Shown here one piece after another: positions 50,572 to 61,413 of a stretch of 64,000 nt of DNA. The stretch lies in contig MCFH01000021.1 in NCBI GenBank assembly GCA_002104945.1, positions 186,001 to 250,000 on the forward strand, given 5' to 3'. The notes beneath the pieces are model-generated. The model did no database searches. It had not been told where the DNA came from and saw only the letters and a program-made list of their open reading frames with translations. Numbering within the stretch: the stretch's first letter is position 1; every line of letters starts with the position of its first letter. The position numbers and the translations under genes are program-made. Source of the stretch: Piromyces finnis (taxonomy: Eukaryota > Neocallimastigomycota > Neocallimastigomycetes > Neocallimastigales > Neocallimastigaceae).

Positions 50572-53338
50572 ATAATTAATAAAAAATAAATAAATATATA
50601 AAAATATCAAGGATTCATTTATGGAGTTAAACGCATCTGAAGAAAAAAAGGATAATAAAAAGAAATCAAGATATGCTGGTTCGGTTAGTTCATTTGGTGT
50701 GTCTGTTGCTGGAGGATCATCTTTTGGTGCTGATACAGAATCAAAGAGAAAAAAAATATTAAAGTATAATATATTTAATTTTAATTTAAAAAATATTAAA
50801 ATTTATAATAATAAATATATAAATGTTATTAATAAAATTTTATATATCTATATTTAATAAGAAAAAACATGATTCATACTTTTACAGATAAAAGCAGAAA
50901 AATCTCTAAATTCATTATTAGTATGATAAGTATAATATTTATACTTTTTATTGTAAGGTATTTATTATATAAATTCCAAAATTTGTTAATATTATTGATA
51001 ATTAATAACGAATAATGAATATTTCATGTTATTCATAGTTCATTCTATGGAATAATCCATATTTCAAATTTTAATAAAGAAATCAAAAATATTCAAATAA
51101 TTGAAGATATAAATTTCAGTGTTCATAGACTTATGAGATTTACAAGATTGTATGGCTTTTCTTTACTTTTAAAATCTGAGGATGAATATCAAAATAATAT
51201 TCAACAGATTGAAAGTACATTAGATGTAATGGAGGATAGTTATCTTCCAATTTTGAAAAGATATTCCCTTAAACCACCTTCTAATAATCCAATTATTATG
51301 TATAGTGTTGATAATAATAGTGGAAAAACAGAAAGTAAATATGTTCACTTAAATGGATACGAATTAATGAGAAAAATTATTGTTTGGGGAAGAGGTATTG
51401 CACAAACATCAATAGATGAATGGAATCAAAGAATAGATAGTGGTGAAAATATTTTATTGGATTACAAATTTAGGTAGATATATTAAATAAATATTTTATT
51501 AAATAAAAAACACTAATTAATTTATATTTTAAATAAATTATATAAGAACATTGGAAAGTAATGAAAATTTAAATTTATATATAATAAAGAAATGTAAATA
51601 GTATAGATATTTACTATTAAAATAATATATAATATAAAATAGATAATTATCAAGAATACTTTTATAACGTATTTAAAGAAACTATGGATGATATTTATAA
51701 TGATAAAATCTCGAGTCAGAATAATCAAATATATGTTATTTATGTTTTAACAGGATTCTTAATTATTCTATCTTTAATTGTAAACTTTTTAGGTATAAAT
51801 ATATTTAAAATAATTTAATTTAAAAGTCTTTCATTATATCTATATTATTGTTAATAAATCATAAATATTATTTAGGAATAACACCATTATATAACAATAA
51901 TAAAAATCTACATAAGAAAACATTAACGATGTTTAAATATTTATCAAAAAGTAACAAAATATTATCATTTAATTATATAATGAAAATTTTACACATCGTT
52001 TTAATATATAATTAATTCACCAAATTAAACAGGTTCATTAAATGATATTATATCGAAGTTTGAAGATGGAATTGAATCAATATCGGAAATGTTTGATATT
52101 GACTTTGACAATAAAAAAAAAAAGACTGATTCATGGAAAATTGCAGTATTTATACAAAATATTAATAAATATAAAGGATTTATAATTAATATATTATTAC
52201 TTGGCTCAACTTTACTTTTATCTCTACCAATTATTGTAAGAAATATAAATAAATAAATAGATGAAAGATGAAAGAAAATATAATTAATTTATTATAATAT
52301 ATTTATTATAATATATATTAAATTCAAGAGTAAAGATGAATCCATTATTAATAATTTAAATTACAATCTTTCTGTGGTAAATTATACTATTCTTATTAAT
52401 GAATTAATAATCAAACAATAATTAATAATATTATTTTAATAGGGTGATAGAAAAGTAATGGCTTTAAATATAAATGTATATCAATATGAAACCTTATTAA
52501 GAGATATAAAATTATTCACTCCGGGTACAGCTGAATCATTTTTAAATAAAGAGATAAATAAACTTGAGGTAATAATAAATAAGTTAGTAATTGTTAATTT
52601 CAATATATAATACTTATAATATAATATTATTAAATGATCAATGATAAAAAGAATATTCAATTAATGATATATTCAGGTCAGTTAGGAATGACATCAACAA
52701 CAAAGATGAGATATCTTGATTCAATTTTAATAGATCAAAAATGTAGATTGGATGATGATATTTGCGAATCATTAGAAGAATCAATTATAATAGGTATATA
52801 TATAAATATTAAATTTATTGTTTTGAATTATATTAAATTAATTCTTTTAAATATGTAAGATGTTACCAAGACTGTAGTGAAATTTGGATTAAACGAATTA
52901 ATTGAAGAATATATAGATAAAGCAAAATCAACATTACATAAATCACAGATAAGAGATATCAAAAATGAAGAAAATATTTATGGATCAATTGCTACATTAA
53001 ATAATGAATTTTTATTAGAGTGTTTTGGAAATGCTAATTTTCTTTTCCAGCATAAAGTTATAGATCATCTTATTGCCGGTTTAATTAAATTTGATAATAT
53101 TTTGTATGAAAATCTATTTCAATCAATGAAAACTACTTTATACAATTTAATTCTAATTATAATATGTGGTATTATTCTTATAATTTTATCGTTAATAATA
53201 TCTTTAAGAGCAATAAGAAAAACATCGGAAACATTAAATGAATTAGTAAATATGATATTTGTTGTACCAACAAGTTCAGTTAATATGATACCTCAATTTA
53301 AAAGATTTATAGAAACAGGAAGTTTTGAAGAAGAATAA
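46591..53338 (+). CDS. TmcB/TmcC-like polytopic membrane protein, 26 exons
   Basis: Exons in order: 46591-46653, 46744-46828, 46957-47046, 47156-47209, 47803-47893, 47975-48029, 48116-48220, 48317-48950, 49052-49130, 49216-49269, 49372-49399, 49481-49887, 49969-50236, 50327-50344, 50459-50479, 50612-50763, 50862-50957, 51039-51473, 51547-51593, 51643-51792, 51876-51950, 52033-52235, 52329-52376, 52443-52568, 52652-52793 and 52860-53338. All phases close, giving 1334 residues. Several hydrophobic helices fill residues 25-260, followed by an acidic Glu/Ser-rich loop. A TPR-like stretch follows (about 400-690: EAFQLMKELYEES, QYKKDPYLYTYYAYYLLY, LYQNLISKYPDEKSTYQLY), with an Asp/Glu/Asn-rich insert. 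Then come further helices near 750-770, 955-977, 1050-1070 and 1265-1290 with large soluble loops between. The layout recalls TmcB/TmcC ('tiny macrocysts') proteins of Dictyostelium, chytrids and ciliates, whose role is unclear. Two micro-exons have 18 and 21 bases. Confidence 0.78.
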
Positions 53339-54241
53339 ATAAAAACTTTAATAATAATAATAATAATGAATTACATATTGTAAAAATAAATTCTAGTATA
53401 ATTGTATATATGTATTAATATTTTTATATTTTTTAAAATCTATGTAATAAAACATTTTATAAATAAAAAGTAAAAAAAAATTTAAATACCAAAATTTAAA
53501 TAAAAACATTTTACAATAATATAATATAATATAATATAATATAATATAATATAATATAATATAATATAATGTTTATTATTGAAAATATATTTAAAAATAA
53601 AGAAATGATGATTTAGTACTTATCCTAGATTTTTGACGGATTTAGCCAGAAATTTTATCCAGGATTTTGTCAAATATACGTTAAAAATTTATGTATATAT
53701 TCTTATATTATTAAAAGGATTCTAATTATTCGTGATTTTATTATTCAGTGATCAATTTATTTAGTATTAAAATCACAATTTCTAAAATATAAAGTCAAAA
53801 TTCTTATATATATATTTAATTAATAATAAAAATGAATTTCTTTCATATAATATGAATAATTAAATACTTATTCATATTACATATAGTTTTGTAATATTTA
53901 TGATAAAAATAGTTTTAGGGTTATTTTTTAATTTCTTTATTTATAGTTTTTATATTTTATAAATACTATTAGGAAAAAACAATTAAAAAAATATACAAAA
54001 AATTAATATATTACTTTTTTTTGCATAATAATAAATAAGTTTTTTATTGAATAAATAATTACTTTGATCATATTTAATTTAGTACTGTATTATTGTATTG
54101 TTAATATTTTATATTTATATTTATATAATTAAAATATGTAATTTTATTAACTTTTAGATAAAAAGGAATATGCCAATTTAAATTAATTTAATTATATAAC
54201 TATTTTGTTTACAATTCTTTATATATATCCCTTTTTTGTTA
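53339..54241. other. Convergent 3' spacer, TmcB-like gene and receptor 1
   Basis: A+T-rich. Holds a 5-base tandem repeat (separate entry). No gene seen. Confidence 0.6.
53516..53570 (+). repeat. Pentanucleotide tandem repeat (ATAAT)n
   Basis: About eleven uninterrupted units. Confidence 0.9.
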
Positions 54242-56304
54242 TTATACATAAGTACTTCCATTATGATAATTTTTTATTTTTTCTTTAATATCATTAAACT
54301 TATTTTGTTTATTTTCATTACTTATAATGTTGTTATAATTAATGTTATTATCCGAAAATTTACTCGATTTATCAATAGGATCGAGAATGTCTTGAATTTT
54401 TTCTTTATCATATCCTCTATTAAAAACAGCATACTTTTTAATGTTTATATTATTTACTTCATAATATCTAGATGGAATAAAGAATTTACTTAAGAAATTT
54501 ATGAAAAAGTTTAATACACAATATGTGTAAATAATGATATTTCTAGTTGTATAATATATACTCAAATCATTAATATCAATAAATAATACAATAATAAAAG
54601 ATAAAAAGCATATGAATGTTAAAATTTGCGAATGAACTAACATTCTTATATCAAGTTTCAAATATACATCATTCCATTCAATATATATTAAAATACATTC
54701 TATTATAAATATTAAGGCTTTATATAATATTATTATAAAGAGTACTAATTTACTCCAGGATGCTTCAAATTGACATTTTTGAAAATTAATACCATTAGTA
54801 TTATAAAAAATTATATTTTTATATGATACTGCTAAGAAGGAAGTACATAATCCTATATCTAACCAAATAATACAACTTACTAATATTGAAAAATATTTCT
54901 TTGCATATATAATTAAATTTGATCTACATGGATAATTAGAAAGTAATTTTAGGCATTGAAGTGTTGTTGTTAATGAAAAACCTACTGTTAATAAAATTGT
55001 TTTAATATTACATTTAAAAAGTGACATTGGTCCAATATTTGAATAAAGGTAACTCAACATTAAACATATCCCAGTAATATATACAAACCAATAAGATTTT
55101 GATAAAAATATGAATTTTTTTCCATACTTAAAGTTATATATTGCATTATAAATTAAAAATATTAATAATATTGTTATTGTTGTTCCCCACACTGAAAATA
55201 AACCCAATCTTGATGAGTTTTCAATATAATATTCTTTTGCTATATCTTCTATATTTCCCAAAGTTTCACTTGATTTAATATCATACATATTATTAGTTTT
55301 ATTATATAAAAAATCTGCTATATATTTTCTAAATTCATTAGAATACTTCTCATAATTATCCAATATAGTATATGGTCTAACAATTGGTTGGGAATTTCTA
55401 TATATATTGCATATAATATTGTTATTATTACAAAATACTTGATCATCATATATGGTTTTCATTCCACTAATTTTTCCAAAACTAAAAATATAATCCATTT
55501 GTGTTTCTTTTGAAGTAAAATATTCAATAACTTTTATGGCAGCTAGTTTATTTTCTTTATTAATATATTTATTAATTCCGATATTATTTCCATTTAATGT
55601 TGATCCTGAAATATTTTCATTATATCCTGGTAAAATGCTTATATAGTATTTATCTTCTAATTCTTTATTATACCAATTTTTGCTAAATATTATAGTGTTA
55701 TTATTCATATATTCAAACAATTCCCTTGAGTTTAACTTATAAATTTCGTCTATTATTTTATTTTCAAAAGATTATATATATAATATATAATTAATGTTAT
55801 ATATATCAATTATAAATTAGTATATAAAAATTTGTAATACCTGTAGATAAATTTTTTTTCAAATAATAAATTTTATCCATGGCTTTTATTGCGTCTTGAC
55901 TTCTATAGTTGGGAATCGTATCATTTATATTATTTCTATATGAATATATAAATTCATATACTGAACATAAGCAGGATTCATCATTTACTATTGTTATATA
56001 TATTTATTTATTAGATTTTAGGTAATTAAAATATATTTTTTAAAAAAATTAATATAATGTACATGGCATTAATCCTGCATATCCAATAATGTTATCATTA
56101 GCATCTTTTTCATTTTTAATTATATCTTGTGCCGTATTAATTAATGCTTCCCAAGTTAATGGTAGTTTTTTATTATATTTATTTAACAATTCTTTATTTG
56201 AATAAAGAACACTATAGTTAATATATAATGGCTTGATAATATATATAATTTTATTTTTTAGTTAAGATATTTGAATGAAAAATTTCATATATTGATTAAT
56301 CAAT

Positions 56305-56338
<34 letters not shown>

Positions 56339-56848
56339 CTTAAATATATATTTACAAATGAATATATATGACTATTATAAATATTTGTTTGTTTTCCAGT
56401 TTCCGTTAAATAACTATTTAAATGTTCATATGAAAAATATAATCTTAAGTTCTGTAAATAATTCGAATAGTGTTTTAAATAAACATGATTAAATATAAAT
56501 AAATCTATATCGACATTTTTATTTTTAAAGCTTTTCTCTAGATATAAATTATAATCTTCAACATTATTAGAGCTTGAATATGGTTTACTTATCAATTGAA
56601 TATCCCAATTATTTTTTTCTGACTCTATATTAAATTTTTTAATAATATCTATTAAATATCCATCATTATCCTCTTCATTTTGAAGGTATATTAAATTTAA
56701 TTTTATTGAATAACATATTTCTTAAAAATTAAATTTATATGAAATATATTAGTTTTTTTTTTGTTCAGTTTAATTATTTATATATATAATTTGTTAAATT
56801 AATATTACCTATTATGTAAAAAAAAGGCAATAAATTTAACATAATCAT
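54242..56848 (-). CDS. Receptor 1: solute-binding domain fused to class C 7TM domain
   Basis: Five exons close in phase to 742 residues: 56848-56809, 56720-56356, 56231-56063, 55987-55841 and 55749-54242. The first exon encodes a hydrophobic start (MIMLNLLPFFYII) that serves as signal peptide. Residues about 20-415 resemble bacterial family 1 (maltose-type) solute-binding proteins: VLYSNKELLNKYNKKLPLTW, YEFIYSYRN, ISILPGYNENISGSTLNGNN, GINKY, KVIEYFTSKETQ. A CNNNNIIC Cys pair follows. Seven helices at about 422-665 resemble GABA-B-like receptors; they include FKCNIKTILLTVGFSL and FIIECILIYIEWNDVYLK. The cytoplasmic tail is Asn/Lys-rich and ends near KNYHNGSTYV. Such fusions are known from anaerobic gut fungi and are thought to sense sugars or other small solutes through G proteins. 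The ligand cannot be told from sequence. Confidence 0.88.
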
Positions 56849-57456
56849 TTTTACTATTTAAATTATATATAAGATTTAATAATGTTCTTAAGCTGAAGCA
56901 TTGCAAAGAAATATACAAATTTTTTATAGATTTTTAATTTTAGTAATCTATTTTCAAATGATATAAATATAGTAATAAGTAATAATAATATAGTGCTTAA
57001 CTTTTAATAAGCATATTAAAATTAAGAATATCTTTTTATAAAATTATTTTTTATGCATAAATTTCATTAATATTTTAACTTTATAATATTTGTATTATTA
57101 AATATTTTAAATGTAAATAAACTATTAAAAATCAAATTATTTAATAAAAGTTTTTAAATATTTTAACCTTTAAAATACATAATTTAAAAGTTTAACATAA
57201 ACATGTTAAAAAAATGTTAAAAATATAAATTTCCTGGTATTAAAAATAAGCTTTGAAATTTAATAAGTAATTAATAAGTATTAATATTTCATCAAAAATT
57301 ATTTTTTTTAAGATTAAGGTTTTAACTTTACAGTTTATCAATTTTTAGTTTTATGGATATTTTATATATAAATACATAAATACATAAAATATTAATACTT
57401 TTCAAAATATTTTAAAGATAAATATTAAATATTAAATATATATATTTAATATTAAA
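56849..57456. promoter_or_regulatory. Shared divergent upstream region of receptors 1 and 2
   Basis: A 608-base spacer between the start codons of two receptor genes transcribed away from each other. It is A+T-rich, with no recognised operator. Confidence 0.5.
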
Positions 57457-60074
57457 ATGTTAATAATATATATCAATTTTATAGTGTTCCTGCTTTCAAA
57501 TATATGTAATATATTATGAGAATATTATAATATTATAATTATATGAAGCAATAAATATAAATATTTATATTTAAATAAATATTTTTCAATATAAATTATG
57601 AAATAAAGGTAATGCAAAAGAAATAGAATTAAATGCAATTGCATATTCTTATTTGGAAAGTAATAATCTTTACCCTACATTAATAAAAGATTTCAATGAT
57701 TATTCAAAGAAAAATGGTTTAAATATTAAAGTGAATTTAAATCTTTTTACAAGAATAAATGCAACAGCTTCTATTGATGATTATGGATCCGTAATTGATG
57801 CTCTTCTTAAAAAAAAAGATAAAAAATATGATATCTATTTTTATGATTGCGTATTTTCAAATAGATTAGGGAGTCATTTTTTAGATTTGAAAAAGGAACT
57901 ACAGGAAGAACATATTGAGATGTATAATCAAGAGATAATATCACAATCTTGTATGGTGGATAATAGATTAGTTGGATTAGTAAATATAAAACATTAAATT
58001 CTTCATATGTTGAAATGTCTTTAATATTAAAATAATTTAAAATACAAAAAATTAAAATATAGCCTCTGTATTGTGATTTTGGAATCATGTATTCAAACAT
58101 TGATTTATTACATAAGTATAACAAAGAAATTCCACAAACATGGGAAGAATTATATGAAACTGGCTATGAGGTAATGAAAGGTGAAAGTAATAATGATTCG
58201 GATCTAATTATATTTAATGGGCTTGGTGCAGGTTAATATTTATATAGATTAAAGAAAAAAAACATACTTCTTCATTAAATTAAGGTTCAAAATAATATTT
58301 TTATATTGTGTAGATGATGAAATAGGAACATGTTTTATTTATGAGTTATTATATTCATTTAGAGATTCAAAAAACTCAACTTTACCAGATTTTTCAAGTA
58401 AGGAATCTCTTGACGCCTTTAACATGATAAGTAAACTAAAAACATTATTAAATGGTATTTATTTTTTATATTAGATTTCTATTAAATTGTTATTATTATA
58501 TTAATGAGATTAATTTTTATTTTTGTTTTATTAAACATTATAAATATATAGACTATACATCATCTGATATAACAATAGTTAATAGTCTTTATAGTGGAAA
58601 TTCATTATTTTTAAGATATTGGTATATGCCTGACATTCCATTTTATACAATTTCAAGATTACCAGGAAAAAATAAGGATGTTTCAGGATCTATAATAGGA
58701 GGTTATAATATTGGAATATCAAAATATTCACCAAAAGATCACCAAGATTCATCAATAATTGTATTAAAGTATTTTACTTCAAAAGATATTCAGAGAAAAT
58801 TATCGAAAGATAAAAAATTAATTTCAGCAATTTTTAGTTTATACGATGAAGAAGAAGTATGTAAGGACATAGATTGTAAATTAATTAAAAGTCTACAACC
58901 GATTGGAAGATCTTCATCTAAAAAACTTGATTATATTAGTTATTCAGAACAGATAAGAAATTATTTTCATGATTACATTAATGGAAATATTTCAGCTTTG
59001 GAGGCATTAGAAAAAATGAAAGATATAACGAAAATATATTATATAACCATAAAATCACATGATTCATATGTTGGTTTAATAAACGAAATAATTATATTAA
59101 CAATATCATGTACTATGGGACTTTCACTAATATTTTTATATATTGATAGAGTTAATTCATATTTTTCCATATTACCAATAGAATCATGGTTCATATCAGT
59201 TATTGGAACAATAATTATTATTTTTACGAGTTATTCTGAAGTTGGGGAAATAACAGTATGGAAATGTCACTCAAAATTAATATTACTATCCATTGGATTT
59301 ACATTTAATTTAATTCCTTTACTTTATAAATTAATTATAAATTTCCCGGAAGAGAATAAAATTTCAAATTGGGTTAAAAAAAACCCAATTATCTTTTTTT
59401 TAATATTTGTTATTGTTGATATCATACAATTTTCATTGTCTTTTATTAAACCATATATTACCGAGGACAAAATAATTTCAGATAACAAGAACTTTTGTAT
59501 ATGTAAAGTCGATCACTTATTAACAGGGATAATAGTAGGTTCAATACTCTTTGTTAAAATTTTAATAATTTTAACATTCTTATTTCTTATTTTTATTGAA
59601 TGGAATATCCAAGAATCACGTTATGATTTAAGATTTTTGATTGCAGCTATTTATATTGATATGTTGTTTATTATATTACTTATAGTAATACATTATATTG
59701 ATATAAATGATTACATTATATATTTTGTAATACGTGACTTTTTATATATATTTATAGCAATATCAAATTATTCTTTAATATATGGCTATAAAGTAATACT
59801 TGGAATACTTCATAACAATGAAAATAAAAAATCTTCGTTTATTGAAAAAGTTAATAAAAATTTCATTAATACTTTTAATAGTACAACCGAAAAAGAAATG
59901 TGTTCTAAAGTTTCAACTTTATCTCCTAGCACTGAAGAAAAAAGTAATGATACAATTTTTAATAAACAAAATCTTCAAACAAAATTAATAAATTATCATT
60001 ATCGTCAATATTCTAATTCTACGGATAATTTTCCATCAATATTAACAACAGATAATTATTCCATTGATAATTAA
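57457..60074 (+). CDS. Receptor 2: solute-binding domain fused to class C 7TM domain
   Basis: Five exons close in phase to 750 residues: 57457-57505, 57609-57979, 58063-58231, 58314-58454 and 58552-60074. The start MLIIYINFIVFLLSNIC is a signal peptide. The binding domain (about 20-410) shows YDIYFYDCVFSNRLGSHFLD, QSCMVDNRLVGLPLYCDFG, IMYSNIDLLHKYNKEIPQTW, RLPGKNKDVSGSIIGGYN and KYFTSKDIQRK. A CKDIDC Cys pair then leads to SLQPIGRS. Helix 1 starts near residue 419 and helix 7 ends near 665; HSKLILLSIGFTFNLIPLL, LIFIEWNIQESRYDLRFL and YIDINDYII match the other two receptors. The tail has the LINYHYRQY motif. Introns 1 to 4 lie in the same phases (1,0,1,1) as in receptor 1. It would act at the cell surface; coupling to heterotrimeric G proteins is expected of the family but not shown by sequence. 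Confidence 0.92.
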
Positions 60075-61413
60075 AAAAAATTTTTTATATAATTTAAAAA
60101 TTTTTTTTTTTTAAATTATGTATTTTATATAAATGTATAAATAATTACAAACAAGTTTTTTTGTAGATAAATTAAAAAAAAAAAAAAAAGCTTCATCATT
60201 TTTCACATATATTTTCATCATAATTAAATAATATTATTAAAATAAATAATAATAAATAATTTTATATAGATATTTCAATTTCAATATATGTAATATTGTC
60301 TTTTAAGTATTTATTAAGTATTTATAACTTCAATTATTTGAATTTAAATTAATTCATTTAACTATAAAAACTCAAAGAAAAATAAAAATATATTATTATT
60401 AAATTTATACGTTTTAAATCTAAGTTTTTTTTAGAACCATAAAATGTTTTTTTTATGGGGGTTGAGAAATTCATTATTCCATTTTAAAAATTTTTAAATA
60501 TTTTTTATTATTTATTATATATATTATAATTATAATATAAAAAAAAGATTTATATAAATATTTGAAATTATAAAAGCTAAAATCAATATTAAGAAAACTA
60601 ATTAAATCTATAATTAAAAAAATATTTTTATTGTATTACTGAAACTTAAAATTTTTTATATTATTAATAATAAATGTTTATGTTAAATGGTGTAACTAAA
60701 ATAGTTATATATAAGTACTTTTCGATATGTTAAATGTTTTTTTTTGATACTTCCTTAATTATATAAAATTTAAATCAATATTATTTTTGATGCAAATTTA
60801 AAAGGTTTTATTATTGCTTTTTCCCATATTATTTCATCTAATCCAACAAATGAAAAAAAAAGAGTAATTTTTATATCGTTTATTTAATAAATTATAATTT
60901 TTTTAAATATATAATATATATAATACTTAATTCTTCTTTTCTTTTTAATTTTTAAAATACATGATTGATGGCTACTTTTTTTTTTTTCATTTTTTAATAG
61001 TTTATTAATATATACAATTTACTTTATTATTTAAAACAATTTACTTTTATACTGTATTGGTGAATATGATGCTACAAAATTTATATTTTATTAACTTCTT
61101 TTTGGAATGGTATAAATTAAGATAGGAATAAAAATAACTTTTTTATATATATCTACAGATTTAATTATATCTATATATTTAAAAAAATATTAATTAAATC
61201 AACCCAATAATTTGATTTTTCTTTCTTTCTTTCTTTCTTTTTTTTTAATTATTATTATTATCTCTATCTCTTTTTTTATAATAATTAAACTTTAACATAA
61301 AATATTATTTTTAATGTTTAATTCCTTTTTTTTTTTACTCTTTGTTTTTCAATTTTAATTTTTCAATTTAATCATTGGAATTAAATTGAAAAATAGGATT
61401 AAATAAATATATA
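60075..61413. other. Convergent 3' spacer between receptors 2 and 3
   Basis: A+T-rich, 1.3 kb, with an A run at about 60176-60189 and a CTTT repeat near 61220-61240. No gene or RNA recognised. Confidence 0.6.
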
